A stretch of DNA of 64,000 nucleotides from Erythrobacter sp. (GCA_030148605.1 JASBTD010000035.1:23902-87901), one strand, 5' to 3'; shown: positions 8,342 to 17,307, counted from the first letter of the stretch. The notes: generated by a model not told the origin, from the letters alone. Translations and numbers: made by a program.

Positions 8342-8748
8342 GCCATCTCTTCAATTCGCGCAAGGCTGGTGAGCGAAATTTCCGCCAGCGCCATGCGCAA
8401 TGCTTCGTTGATTACCGGCCAATGCGGTTTGACGGTGCAATTGTGATCGACCACGCAATCCTGCCCGTCGACGCAGGCGGTAAGCGCGATCGGCCCTTCG
8501 ACCGCTTCGACAATATCTGCCACGCTGATCGCCGCTGCGGGGCGCGCCAGCTGCAAGCCGCCGCCCGCACCGCGCACCGAACGCAGGAGCCCTGCAGCCG
8601 TTAGCTTGCTGACCACTTTCTGCACGGTCGGTGCCGGAAGTCCGGTCTCATTCGCCAGCTCGCCAGCTGACACACGCCCGCCACCACAGTGGCGCGCGGC
8701 GGCGCTCATGATGACGACCGCATAGTCAGCAAGATTGGAAAGGCGCAT
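8338..8748 (-). CDS. Rrf2-family Fe-S-responsive regulator of suf operon
   Basis: A 136-residue Rrf2/IscR-type repressor. It has an N-terminal winged helix ([14 protein letters not shown] to about residue 75, with [16 protein letters not shown] as the recognition region). The effector part follows with three cysteines, [15 protein letters not shown], fit to bind a cluster. The start was chosen for its GGAG ribosome site five bases upstream; longer starts are possible. It is the first gene of suf and overlaps sufB, so it most likely autoregulates the operon according to Fe-S status. SufR or IscR would be reasonable names, but the orthology is unclear. Confidence 0.9.
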   Translation of the reverse strand: MRLSNLADYAVVIMSAAARHCGGGRVSAGELANETGLPAPTVQKVVSKLTAAGLLRSVRGAGGGLQLARPAAAISVADIVEAVEGPIALTACVDGQDCVVDHNCTVKPHWPVINEALRMALAEISLTSLARIEEMA

Positions 8749-8788
8749 ATCGCTCCAGCTTAAATTGGACTGATTCATTCCGATTTCC

Positions 8789-8817
8789 GAGCTAGGCATG
8801 AACGAGAGCTATTTCAA
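8789..8817 (-). promoter_or_regulatory. Possible promoter of the suf operon
   Basis: On the minus strand a TTGAAA hexamer at 8812-8817 is followed, 17 bases later, by TAGCTC at 8789-8794, about 40 bases upstream of the chosen regulator start. The -35 is fair and the -10 is weak. The stretch between this and the start is AT-rich (including CCAATTTAAG), where an Rrf2 operator would be expected, but I see no clear palindrome. Confidence 0.3.
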
Positions 8818-8871
8818 CGCGAAAGCGCTTGTTGCGAGTCGTTAGCAAGAAGTGGCGGGACCCGCCCCGCG

Positions 8872-9819
8872 CTAGAGCGAGCGGTTCTTCGCGCCGATAG
8901 GATCAATCTCGCGGAAATTTCGCAGGTCCAGCATCTCTGTAAGGTAAGGCGATTCTGCTCCTGTCAGGCGGGCTGGGGTGCGCCCGGCGAACAGGCTGAT
9001 TTCGCGGATCATGTGCGATTGATCGTAAAATGCTTCTGCGATCGCTGCTTCCAGTTCGGGCCGCAGCGCCGGAAGCGACATGAATCCCGCCGCGCGCAGC
9101 GCACGATATTTGCGCGCCAGAGCTTGCGGCGGAAGGCCGAAATAGCGCTCCACCAGGCGCTGGACCTGTCGGCTTGAATAGGCAGCCTGCGCATAGAGGT
9201 CGGAAACATCCGGGTTCAGCTCGATGCTGAGCCAGCGGGTTGTCTGCTTGATCAGTTCGGCATGGCGGCTGTTCACCGGCTTGAGATTGGCACCGATATA
9301 TTCGCACAAACCCTCGGCACATTGCGGGCCGGGCATGCTGCCTGTGCGATACTGCTGGCAGAGCGCATGGCCCATCCGCTCCACTTCATCGCCCAGCCAT
9401 TCGGCTGCCCGGTAGAGGCGATTGCCATGCTCCCCCGCGTTGAGCCCGGTCAGCGCGGCCCAGCCCAGCGGTGACATGACTGCGCCGATCGCATGGAATG
9501 GCCCGTCGACAATGAAAGGCGCAGCAACCGAGAATGGAGTGAGCAAATTGACTTCATGGCTGGGATCGGTCCGGCCGTCGCGAAACTGCATTTCGCCAAC
9601 GCCATAGGGAAACAGCGCGAGATGGCCGATCGCAGCTGGCTGGATATCGCGGATCACCGCTTCATCGCAGCGGAAATGATAAAGCGTGGTGATATAGTCG
9701 CTAAGCGAGACTGGCGGGGCGATATAATCGAGTTGGAATTTGTTTCGCGGGGTAAGCGCAATAGCGCTTATGGCTTGGTTTTGCGCAGGCGCAGTGGTTC
9801 GTTCAACCGGCTTGTCCAT
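8872..9819 (-). CDS. AraC-family transcriptional regulator
   Basis: A 315-residue regulator. The N-terminal part (about residues 25-160) is a probable ligand domain. The C-terminal AraC/XylS double helix-turn-helix shows DLYAQAAYSSRQVQRLVERYFGLPPQ (in pieces), ALARKYRALRAA, then AIAEAFYDQSHMIREI and FAGRTPARL. The start used has GGGGAG directly upstream; two earlier ATGs exist up to 9840. It stands alone between two divergent units and its target is unknown. Confidence 0.88.
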   Translation of the reverse strand: MDKPVERTTAPAQNQAISAIALTPRNKFQLDYIAPPVSLSDYITTLYHFRCDEAVIRDIQPAAIGHLALFPYGVGEMQFRDGRTDPSHEVNLLTPFSVAAPFIVDGPFHAIGAVMSPLGWAALTGLNAGEHGNRLYRAAEWLGDEVERMGHALCQQYRTGSMPGPQCAEGLCEYIGANLKPVNSRHAELIKQTTRWLSIELNPDVSDLYAQAAYSSRQVQRLVERYFGLPPQALARKYRALRAAGFMSLPALRPELEAAIAEAFYDQSHMIREISLFAGRTPARLTGAESPYLTEMLDLRNFREIDPIGAKNRSL

Positions 9820-9868
9820 CGCGCTCCCCATCAACTTCAAGGCCGCACCCTAACACGAAAATAAAAAA

Positions 9869-9893
9869 GGGCGGCCCCATAAAGGAACCGCCC
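9869..9893 (-). terminator. Rho-independent terminator (minus strand)
   Basis: The inverted repeat GGGCGG ... CCGCCC is followed on the minus strand by a run of TTTTTTATTTT. It lies immediately after the stop of the 43-codon minus-strand candidate gene and ahead of the AraC regulator. The only transcript it can end is one coming from the 9.9-10.1 kb gap, which is the main reason to think that gap is transcribed. Confidence 0.7.
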
Positions 9894-10024
9894 TAGAAGT
9901 TGAGGAACTTTTCGCATTGCTGCTCCGAGCCCTTCGGGTCGCAGTTCCTGATTAGCCGATTCACCTCAGCTCGAATTGTATGCAAACGACAAGAGTTGGT
10001 CTGAATCGCAGTTTTTCTTGTCAT
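9893..10024 (-). CDS. Candidate 43-residue protein upstream of pyrD
   Basis: A short minus-strand frame, ATG to TAG, whose stop directly abuts a rho-independent terminator. The product is basic in its first half, with two cysteines (NCDPKGSEQQCEKF) near the end. TTGACG at about 10048-10053 could be a -35 box, but the -10 and the ribosome site are poor. The transcript also folds: GGAACT pairs with AGTTCC around CGACCCGAAGGGCTCG, so it could instead be a small RNA. I do not recognise the peptide. Confidence 0.4.
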   Translation of the reverse strand: MTRKTAIQTNSCRLHTIRAEVNRLIRNCDPKGSEQQCEKFLNF

Positions 10025-10106
10025 CAGATTGAAATAATTAACTATTCGCGTCAAGCACTTCTCAGTGCTCGACAGCGGACTGCCGCCTTGCCATAGGCTG
10101 CAGCCC

Positions 10107-11147
10107 ATGATCTTCCGCCTACTGCGCCCCGCACTGTTTACCATCGACTCCGAATCGGCCCATCGCATGGCGGTGGAAGGGCTCAAGCTCCTGCCGCAAC
10201 GCAAGCCCGCGATCGCAGACGCGATCGCCACCCGCGTTGCCGGTATAGACTTCCCCAACCCGGTCGGTGTGGCGGCGGGCTTCGACAAGGATGCCGAAGT
10301 GCCTGACGCGCTGCTCGGCCTTGGTTTCGGTTTTACCGAAGTCGGATCGATCACCCCTTTGCCGCAGTCCGGCAACCCAAAGCCGCGATTGTTTCGATTG
10401 GTCGAAGACAGGGCCGTGATCAACCGGATGGGGTTCAACAATGGCGGTGCCGAAGCCGCGCTCGCCCGGCTCGAGAAGCGCAAGGGCCGCTCAGGCGTGC
10501 TCGGCATCAATATCGGCGCGAACAAGGATTCTGAAGATCGGATCGCGGACTACGCAACGATGACGCGGCTGATGGCGCCTCACGCCAGTTACCTCGCGGT
10601 CAATATCTCCAGCCCCAACACGCCCGGCCTGCGCGCCTTGCAGGATGAAGGTGCGCTGACCGAACTGCTTGATGCCGTGATCGAAGCACGCGCTGAGGCA
10701 ACACCGGATACTCCGCCGCCGATCTTTCTCAAGGTCGCTCCTGACCTTGAGCCCGCTGACATTAATGCCATCGCGCGAATCGCGATCGACAAGGAGCTGG
10801 GCGCTTTGATTGTTTCCAACACCACGATTTCCCGGCCCGAGCTGCGCTCGCACCATGCGCATGAGACCGGCGGGCTTTCAGGCGCGCCGTTGAAACCGCT
10901 CGCGCTCCAGCGAATCCGCGATTTCCGCGCGGCGACAGGCGGCGCGCTGCCGCTGGTTGGCGTAGGCGGGATCGGAAGCGCTGAAGATGCCTGGGAACGG
11001 ATCAAGGCCGGGGCGAGCCTGGTTCAGATCTACAGCGCGATGGTCTATGAAGGGCCGGGCCTTGGCGCGAAAATCGTGCGCGGGATCGAGCGGCTGATGA
11101 AGCGCGAAGGGCATTCAACCATTGCCGAAGCTGTCGGAAGCGAATAG
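10107..11147 (+). CDS. pyrD: Dihydroorotate dehydrogenase (quinone), class 2
   Basis: A membrane-associated flavoenzyme that oxidises dihydroorotate to orotate with quinone, step four of UMP synthesis. At 346 residues it has the class 2 N-terminal helix (LRPALFTIDSESAHRMA), FPNPVGVAAGFDK, GFGFTEVGSITPLPQ, MGFNNGG, the catalytic serine motif VNISSPNTPG, FLKVAPDL, SNTT and the C-terminal FMN phosphate site VGVGGIGSAEDA. The ATG gives the family start MIFRLLRP. The ggt gene follows 11 bases later. Confidence 0.96.
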   Translation: MIFRLLRPALFTIDSESAHRMAVEGLKLLPQRKPAIADAIATRVAGIDFPNPVGVAAGFDKDAEVPDALLGLGFGFTEVGSITPLPQSGNPKPRLFRLVEDRAVINRMGFNNGGAEAALARLEKRKGRSGVLGINIGANKDSEDRIADYATMTRLMAPHASYLAVNISSPNTPGLRALQDEGALTELLDAVIEARAEATPDTPPPIFLKVAPDLEPADINAIARIAIDKELGALIVSNTTISRPELRSHHAHETGGLSGAPLKPLALQRIRDFRAATGGALPLVGVGGIGSAEDAWERIKAGASLVQIYSAMVYEGPGLGAKIVRGIERLMKREGHSTIAEAVGSE

Positions 11148-11158
11148 CGCTTAGCGCC

Positions 11159-12886
11159 ATGTTGAGGAAATTTGCTCCGCTCGTCGCTGTCGCTTCGCTG
11201 GTTGCGGGGTGCAGCACATACTCCCCGCCGATTGAGACTGCTTCCGCGCCTGTCGCGCCTGCACAAACCGCCGCAGGTGCGGTAAGCGCAGCAGACCCGC
11301 GCGCGCAAGCCGCTGGTGAAGCAATGCTGGCAGCAGGCGGCAATGCCACTGACGCGGCGCTGGCAGTGATGATCGCGCTGACAGTTGTAGAGCCGCAAAG
11401 CAGCGGGATCGGCGGCGGCGGGTTCCTCGTCCGCGGAACAGCCGACGGGGCTGTGACTTCCTATGACGGGCGCGAAACCGCTCCTTCCGGCGCAGACCCG
11501 GACTGGTTCCTTGCGGCGGACGGCTCGCTTCCCGATTTCCGCGATTCTGTGCAAAGCGGCTTGAGTGTGGGCGTACCCGGAAACATCCGCATGGCCGCAA
11601 TGGCGCACCGCGATCACGGATCATTGCCATGGGCCAAGCTGTTCGAGCCTGCGATCAAGCTCGCGCGCGACGGGTTCAGGATCAACCAGCGCTTCCACAA
11701 TTCGTTGAGCGCGCGCGCCGACCATGCTGGCTTTAGCGAGACCGCCCGCAAGCTCTATTTCGATGCCGATGGCAATGCCTTGCCCGCCGGGACGCTGGTG
11801 CAGAACGAGCAACTCGCCCGGACATTCGAACGGATTGCACGCGAAGGGCCTGAGGTGTTCTATACATCCGAGCTCAGCGAAGCGATCGTTGCGACCGTGG
11901 CTGAAGCGACACCGCGCGATGGCGCAATGACGCTTGGCGATGTCGCAGGATACCAGCCGAAACAGCGCGATGCGGTTTGCGGCACATATCGCGGCTATCG
12001 CGTCTGCGGGATGGGCCCGCCCAGCTCTGGCGGTATCGCTGTGCTGCAGATCCTCGGCCAGCTTGAACGGTTTGACCTTGGCAACTTGGGCGCAGAGAAT
12101 CCCGTGACCTGGCATCTGTTCGTGGAAGCGCAGCGGCTGGCCTATGCTGACCGCGAGCTCTACGTGGCCGATTCAGATTTCGTGCCTGTGCCGGTCGACG
12201 GGTTGATCGACACGACCTATCTTGCATCGCGCAGCCAGCTGATCGATCCCGCCAAACGCGCGGAATCGGTTGCGCCCGGCACCCCGCCAGGGGCCAGCAT
12301 TGCGTTGGCGGATGGCGATGAGCCGGAAGAGCATGGCACTTCGCATTTTGCGGCAGTCGATAGCGCAGGCACCATGGTCAGCTATACGTCGACCATCGAA
12401 GGTGCCTTCGGCTCCGGCCTGATGGCGAACGGGTTCTACCTAAACAACGAGCTGACCGATTTCAGCCGCTCACCAGAGGTTGATGGCAAACCTGTCGCCA
12501 ACCGGGTCGAAGGCGGCAAGCGCCCGCGCAGTTCGATGTCACCAACGGTGGTGTGGGACCCTGAAGGTCGACCCTTCATGGCGGTGGGGGCCGCCGGTGG
12601 GCCAACCATTCCTGTCACAACGACACGGGCCATCATCGGTGCAATCGACTTCGGTCTGGGCGCAGAGGAAGCGCTTGCACTGCCTTTCCTGATGGCATTC
12701 GGTGACCGCGTGTTGATCGAAGCAGGAACCTGGCTTGAAACCGAAGCCGACGCTTTCAAGGCGCTGGGGCACAAGCAGCTGATTCCGCGCGAAGCACCGA
12801 TCAAGGCCAATGCTGTGATGCGGGAAGATGCCGGCTGGGTCAGCGCGCGCGATCCGCGAATCGAGACCTTGCTCGAAGTGCCATGA
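11159..12886 (+). CDS. ggt: Gamma-glutamyltransferase, lipoprotein type
   Basis: A periplasmic enzyme of 575 residues that cleaves the gamma-glutamyl bond of glutathione and can transfer it. The signal peptide ends in a lipobox (LVAGC, cysteine about residue 19). The proenzyme self-cleaves before a threonine, visible in EEHGTSHFAAVDS at about residue 394. Downstream are YTSTIEGAFGSGLMA, NNELTDFS and PRSSMSPTVV, the substrate-pocket blocks. It may be cotranscribed with pyrD (11-base gap), although the functions are not linked. Confidence 0.93.
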   Translation: MLRKFAPLVAVASLVAGCSTYSPPIETASAPVAPAQTAAGAVSAADPRAQAAGEAMLAAGGNATDAALAVMIALTVVEPQSSGIGGGGFLVRGTADGAVTSYDGRETAPSGADPDWFLAADGSLPDFRDSVQSGLSVGVPGNIRMAAMAHRDHGSLPWAKLFEPAIKLARDGFRINQRFHNSLSARADHAGFSETARKLYFDADGNALPAGTLVQNEQLARTFERIAREGPEVFYTSELSEAIVATVAEATPRDGAMTLGDVAGYQPKQRDAVCGTYRGYRVCGMGPPSSGGIAVLQILGQLERFDLGNLGAENPVTWHLFVEAQRLAYADRELYVADSDFVPVPVDGLIDTTYLASRSQLIDPAKRAESVAPGTPPGASIALADGDEPEEHGTSHFAAVDSAGTMVSYTSTIEGAFGSGLMANGFYLNNELTDFSRSPEVDGKPVANRVEGGKRPRSSMSPTVVWDPEGRPFMAVGAAGGPTIPVTTTRAIIGAIDFGLGAEEALALPFLMAFGDRVLIEAGTWLETEADAFKALGHKQLIPREAPIKANAVMREDAGWVSARDPRIETLLEVP

Positions 12887-12972
12887 GGCGCGAGCCACTT
12901 GCCGCCGAGTTTGCAGGACCTTAGACCGGATTCAAGAATCGTAGGGGGGAGGTCATCCCCGGGAGCAGGACC

Positions 12973-14772
12973 ATGTCAGTGCAGCTGACCGATATTGATA
13001 ACGCGAATAACCTCGTCGAACTTTTTCTGATGCGGGCCGATGCGAAGGGTGACGCACCTTTTCTGGGCCGCAAGCAAGATGGCCAATGGGTCACGCAAAG
13101 CTGGCGCGAAGTCGCGGAACAGGTTTGCCTTGTCGCGGAGAACTTGCGCGCATTGGGCCTCAAGGATGGTGACCGTGTGTGTCTGGTGAGCGAGAACCGG
13201 CCTGAATGGTGCATCGCAGACCTCGCGATCATGGCCGCGGGCTGCATTACAGTGCCCACCTACATTACAAACACCACACGCGATCACTTGCATATCCTCG
13301 ACAATTCGGGCGCGCGTGTTGTGTTCGTCTCGGATGAGAAGCTGCTCGCTCCGCTTCACCCGGCGATCCAGTCAACCGGGATGATCGAACATGTGATCGG
13401 CATCGAGGACCTGCATCGCCACCAGTCAGGCAGTTTCGACTATCACGGCTGGGACACAATGATCGCTGGCGATGCAACGGCGGCGCGCAAGGCAGTGGAC
13501 GAACGCATCGCAGGCATCGGTCGCGACCAGACCGCGTGCATTATCTACACCAGCGGCACCGGCGGTGCACCACGCGGCGTGCTGCAGCATCATGGCGCGA
13601 TCCTGTGCAATGTCGCAGGCGCAGGCGAAGTGCTGATCGAGGATTTCGGGATCAAGGACGAACGCTTTCTCAGCTTCCTGCCGCTCAGCCATGCCTATGA
13701 ACACACCGGCGGGCAATTCCTGCCGATCGGCGTGGGGGCCGAAATCTTCTATTCACAGGGGCTCGACAAGCTCGCCAGCAATATCGAGGAAACCCGCCCC
13801 ACGATCATGGTCGTGGTCCCACGCCTGTTCGAAGTGCTGCGCACGCGCATCATGAAACAGGTCGAGAAGCAAGGCAAAGTCGCCAATTACCTGATGGACA
13901 AGGCGCTGATGATCAGCGAGGCGGATCGCAAGCGCAAGCGCGACAAGCCGATGAATTTCATTCTCGAGAAAACATTGCGCCCGAAAATACGCGCGCGATT
14001 CGGCGGGCGGATGAAGGCGATGGTATCTGGCGGCGCGCCGCTCAACCCCGATGTCGGCAATTTCTTCGAAGCGATGGGGCTGACCATGCTGCAAGGTTAC
14101 GGCCAGACCGAAGCGGGGCCGGTGATCAGCTGCAACCGCCCGGCTGCCGGGCTCAAGATGGACACCGTCGGCCCGCCGCTACGCGGAGTTGAAGTGAAGA
14201 TCGCAGAGGATGGTGAAATCCTGGTGCGCGGCGAGCTGGTGATGCACGGCTATTGGCGTAACGAGGCAGAGACGGCCCGCACGATCAAGGATGGCTGGCT
14301 CCACACAGGCGACATCGGCCATCTCGATGACGCGGGACGGATCGTTATCACTGACCGCAAGAAAGACATGATCGTCAATGACAAGGGTGATAATGTCGCG
14401 CCTCAAAAAATCGAAGGCATGCTGACGCTGCAGCCAGAAATTGCACAGGCGATGGTAAGCGGTGACAAGCGGCCATATGTCGTTGGCCTGATCGTGCCCG
14501 ATGCCGAATGGGCGCTGGAATGGGCAAAAGCCAATGACGAGAAGTTCGACATGAAGGCCTTGCAGGACCTGCCGGCATTCAAAGCCGCCGTGCGGGCTGC
14601 GGTTGACCGGGTGAACAAGGACCTGTCCGTAATCGAGAAGGTGCGTCAGTTTGCATTCGCAGACGAAGGCTTCACGATCGAGAACGAGGAAATGACGCCG
14701 AGCATGAAGATCCGGCGGCACAAGATCCGCGATCGCTACCAGGAACGGATTGACGGGCTATATCGCGCATGA
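12973..14772 (+). CDS. Long-chain acyl-CoA synthetase (AMP-binding)
   Basis: An ANL-superfamily ligase (599 residues) that activates fatty acids as acyl-AMP and then forms the CoA thioester. The A3 P-loop reads YTSGTGGAPRG, slightly unlike the usual YTSGTTGxPKG. Other landmarks are the LPLSHAYEHTGG block, GYGQTEAGPVIS, the adenylate motif GWLHTGDIG and the DRKKDMIVNDKGDNVAPQKIE hinge region (split here). A clear GGGAG ribosome site precedes the ATG. The end overlaps a cupin lipoprotein gene by four bases. The exact substrate is unknown. Confidence 0.9.
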   Translation: MSVQLTDIDNANNLVELFLMRADAKGDAPFLGRKQDGQWVTQSWREVAEQVCLVAENLRALGLKDGDRVCLVSENRPEWCIADLAIMAAGCITVPTYITNTTRDHLHILDNSGARVVFVSDEKLLAPLHPAIQSTGMIEHVIGIEDLHRHQSGSFDYHGWDTMIAGDATAARKAVDERIAGIGRDQTACIIYTSGTGGAPRGVLQHHGAILCNVAGAGEVLIEDFGIKDERFLSFLPLSHAYEHTGGQFLPIGVGAEIFYSQGLDKLASNIEETRPTIMVVVPRLFEVLRTRIMKQVEKQGKVANYLMDKALMISEADRKRKRDKPMNFILEKTLRPKIRARFGGRMKAMVSGGAPLNPDVGNFFEAMGLTMLQGYGQTEAGPVISCNRPAAGLKMDTVGPPLRGVEVKIAEDGEILVRGELVMHGYWRNEAETARTIKDGWLHTGDIGHLDDAGRIVITDRKKDMIVNDKGDNVAPQKIEGMLTLQPEIAQAMVSGDKRPYVVGLIVPDAEWALEWAKANDEKFDMKALQDLPAFKAAVRAAVDRVNKDLSVIEKVRQFAFADEGFTIENEEMTPSMKIRRHKIRDRYQERIDGLYRA

Positions 14773-15164
14773 TGCGCGCAAACTGGCTGCGCCTCGCACT
14801 GGTCATTCCGGCACTCGCAGGGCTTGGCGCCTGTGCGCATGGTGCCGATCGGGCTGGTGCGCTGCCGTCAGCGCTTGAGGCAGGGTGGAACGGTAAACCC
14901 GTTTGCGAACTGCTCCACCAAAGCGCCTCGCATCGCACGCTGCGATGCACTTTCCCGCCGGGCGTTGGCCACGAGAGGCACTATCACCCGCCACATTTTG
15001 GCTATGCGCTTTCCGGCGGCGCCATGCAGCTAACCGATGCAAGCGGCGTGCGGGTGGCAGAAATCGACGCGGGCTCACACTTCACCAGCCAGGGCACCGA
15101 TTGGCACGAAGTGATCAATGTGGGTGACACAACTGTCACCTATCTGATTGTGGAAGAGCGTTAG
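14769..15164 (+). CDS. Cupin-domain lipoprotein
   Basis: A 131-residue exported protein with a lipoprotein signal (ALAGLGAC, cysteine about residue 22), followed by a small beta-barrel. The metal-site histidines appear in ERHYHPPHFGYALSGG and later in DWHEVINVG, typical of a cupin. Its start overlaps the acyl-CoA synthetase stop, so it is likely in the same transcript. The end overlaps the convergent gene by four bases. The ligand and reaction are unknown. Confidence 0.78.
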   Translation: MMRANWLRLALVIPALAGLGACAHGADRAGALPSALEAGWNGKPVCELLHQSASHRTLRCTFPPGVGHERHYHPPHFGYALSGGAMQLTDASGVRVAEIDAGSHFTSQGTDWHEVINVGDTTVTYLIVEER

Positions 15165-15691
15165 GCCGCTTCGGCGGCTTCGATATATTCCGGATAGAAG
15201 CTCGGCTCGCGGTCTGACCAACCTGGTGCGGTCGCAGCTGCTTCAGAGAGGCTCTGCAGCAGTTCCTTGCGACATTCAGGGCGGATCTGCGGCAGTGCGG
15301 CAGCCGCGCAGAATGCGCTTGGCAGCCAGGGGCGAACTTCCGCGCCGAGCAAGCGTTCGTAGAGAAAGCGGAAGGCCGAGAAGCTGGCGATGCGTTCCTG
15401 CGACAGATCGAAGGCGGCAACACGCACCAGCTTGCCGATAAACGCTTCGATATGAGCAATCGTGGCATCATGCGGCATGGTTTCGCGCAATGTCTTCAAT
15501 TCCTGATAGGCGACATACTGGCTGCGGATCGCAGCATTCTCGCCTTCATTGCGCGCCCACAGCTTGAAGGCATCCTGGCGGCTGAGGCCGATATCCAGGC
15601 TGCGCTTGATATAGCGCTGCTCCGCTGCGGAGAAGCTCGCGAATTCGCGCATCTCGTTGATCGTCATCGATGCCGTGCCAGCTAATGCCAT
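15161..15691 (-). CDS. Hypothetical helical protein
   Basis: A 176-residue, mostly alpha-helical cytoplasmic protein without signal peptide or obvious cofactor motif. It begins MALAGTASMTINEM, then FSAAEQRYIKRSLD, RQDAFKLWARNEG and a C-terminal acidic end. The ATG used has AGGGAG eight bases upstream. It lies downstream of the thiS-thiG gene on the same strand, about 95 bases away, and converges with the cupin gene. I do not recognise a family. Confidence 0.65.
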   Translation of the reverse strand: MALAGTASMTINEMREFASFSAAEQRYIKRSLDIGLSRQDAFKLWARNEGENAAIRSQYVAYQELKTLRETMPHDATIAHIEAFIGKLVRVAAFDLSQERIASFSAFRFLYERLLGAEVRPWLPSAFCAAAALPQIRPECRKELLQSLSEAAATAPGWSDREPSFYPEYIEAAEAA

Positions 15692-15786
15692 GGCGTTTGC
15701 TCCCTGTTGCAAGCGGGAGTTTCGCCGAAGCTGGTTAATTATCGGTAACTATACTTGTATTGCTTGCGCGGGGGCGCGCGATAACC

Positions 15787-16776
15787 TCAGATCAGCCCGG
15801 CAAGCGGCGAGCTGGGATCGGCATACATCCGGCGACCCATGCGGCCTGCCAGATAGGCTTCGCGCCCGGCCTCTACCGCAAGCTTCATCGCACGTGCCAT
15901 GCGGATCGGATCCTTAGCCTCGGCAATCGCGGTGTTCATCAGGATCCCGTCACATCCCAGCTCCATGCCCACGGCAGCATCGCTGGCAGTCCCGACGCCC
16001 GCATCAACCAGCACAGGCACATTCGCGCCTTCAACGATCAAGCGGATGGTTACCCGATTCTGGATGCCCAGGCCTGAGCCAATCGGCGCGCCCAGCGGCA
16101 TGACAGCAACAGCGCCTGCGTCTTCCAGCTGCTTCGCGGCAATCGGATCGTCGACGCAATAGACCATTGGCAGGAAGCCTTCCTTGGCGAGCACTTCAGT
16201 CGCGTGGAGCGTTTCCTTCATATTGGGATAGAGCGTGCGCGCCTCGCCGAGCACTTCGAGCTTCACCAGGTCCCAACCGCCCGCTTCGCGTGCTAGCCTG
16301 AGCGTGCGGATCGCATCGTCTGCCGTGAAGCAGCCTGCGGTGTTGGGCAGATATGTGATCTTCTTGGGATCGATATAATCCGTGAGCATCGGAGCCTTCG
16401 GATCGCTGACATTCACCCGGCGCACGGCGACTGTCACGATTTCCGCGCCTGCCGCTTCAACCGCGGCTGCATTCTGCTCGAAATCCTTATACTTGCCGGT
16501 GCCGACAATCAGGCGGGAGCGGAACGTCCTGCCCGCAACGGTCCAGCTGTCAGCCATTGCCGCCTGCGAGCCTCCGCCAACGAAATGGACAATTTCAAGG
16601 ACATCGCCATCAGCCAGCGGAGCCTGCTCCAAAGTCGAGCGTGGCGCGATTTCTCGATTACGTTCGACAGCAACCTTGGCCGGGTCAAACTCCAGCTCGC
16701 GCACCAGCGCGGCAATGGTGTCAGCTGTTGTCTGGCGGGTTTCGCCATTTAGTGTGATGGTTTTGGTAGCGCTCAT
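15787..16776 (-). CDS. thiG: ThiS-ThiG fusion (sulfur carrier and thiazole synthase)
   Basis: One 329-residue reading frame carrying both partners of thiazole synthesis for thiamine. Residues 1 to about 69 are ThiS-like (ubiquitin fold, ending IVHFVGGG), and about 74 to the end is ThiG, with [16 protein letters not shown], the likely Schiff-base lysine in [16 protein letters not shown] and [12 protein letters not shown]. ThiS normally needs a free C-terminal Gly-Gly, so the fusion is notable. An internal ATG (about residue 74) has a GGAGG sequence 13 bases upstream, and could yield free ThiG. MerC lies directly upstream. Confidence 0.92.
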   Translation of the reverse strand: MSATKTITLNGETRQTTADTIAALVRELEFDPAKVAVERNREIAPRSTLEQAPLADGDVLEIVHFVGGGSQAAMADSWTVAGRTFRSRLIVGTGKYKDFEQNAAAVEAAGAEIVTVAVRRVNVSDPKAPMLTDYIDPKKITYLPNTAGCFTADDAIRTLRLAREAGGWDLVKLEVLGEARTLYPNMKETLHATEVLAKEGFLPMVYCVDDPIAAKQLEDAGAVAVMPLGAPIGSGLGIQNRVTIRLIVEGANVPVLVDAGVGTASDAAVGMELGCDGILMNTAIAEAKDPIRMARAMKLAVEAGREAYLAGRMGRRMYADPSSPLAGLI

Positions 16777-16794
16777 AGGAGCGCGACATAAGCC

Positions 16795-17178
16795 TCAACG
16801 CGCCTGAGGCAAGTGCGATCGCAAGTTGAGCACGTGCCCGGTCGCAACCAATGTGACGCCGATCATGGTGAAGAGCACTTCGTAGAAGCCATGCGGCATC
16901 GCCAGGGCACCGCCCATGAAGGTGAGCCCGGTCATGGCAGTAACAAAGGGGATCGGTCGGCGATGACGCAGCGCGCCCCATCCGATCGCGACAGCAGCAA
17001 TGACCAAAGCCAGCGCCAGACCATAGCGGTGGATATCAGGCGAGAGCAGGAAGTTGCTGCCTGCGCCCAGCAGGGACACGAGCACGATCGTGGCGATGCA
17101 ATGCAGCAGGCACAGGCTCGATAGCCAGATGCCAGCGCGATCGAGCCGCTGCCGAATCGAGAGGGTTTGTGTTTCCAT
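16795..17178 (-). CDS. MerC-domain membrane protein
   Basis: A protein of about 127 residues with four predicted membrane helices. The MerC motif C-L-L-H-C appears in the first helix (SSLCLLHCIATI). MerC proteins bind or transport mercury and, in related bacteria, homologues are thought to handle other soft metals. Two start codons are possible; the one used, METQTL, follows AAGGA closely. A TGAT-N5-ATCA palindrome lies upstream at 17199-17211. The gene precedes thiS-thiG by 18 bases, which suggests one transcript. No other mer gene is nearby. Confidence 0.8.
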   Translation of the reverse strand: METQTLSIRQRLDRAGIWLSSLCLLHCIATIVLVSLLGAGSNFLLSPDIHRYGLALALVIAAVAIGWGALRHRRPIPFVTAMTGLTFMGGALAMPHGFYEVLFTMIGVTLVATGHVLNLRSHLPQAR

Positions 17179-17198
17179 GCTTCCTTTCGCCATGTATG

Positions 17199-17211
17199 TG
17201 ATGGTGTATCA
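17199..17211. promoter_or_regulatory. Short palindrome upstream of merC-like gene
   Basis: TGATGGTGTATCA forms a TGAT-N5-ATCA dyad about 20 bases upstream of the MerC start. It could be part of a metal-regulator operator, but the arms are short and such dyads arise by chance. Confidence 0.2.
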
Positions 17212-17307
17212 TCTTGCAAGTGGCAGGTGGCAGAATTGCCGGATGCGCAAGATGTGTTGCATCAAGAAGGCTTGCACTTTCGCGCCATGCTGCGCAGGTA
17301 ACGCCGC

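Noticed and set aside
7244..8446. A 400-codon open frame opposite sufB
   Set aside because: It is the antisense frame of a strongly conserved gene, has no plausible protein family, and high-GC genes often produce long antisense frames.
16777..17307. TPP riboswitch upstream of thiS-thiG
   Set aside because: Only 18 bases separate it from the MerC gene, and I could not see the THI-box pattern in the region upstream of that gene.
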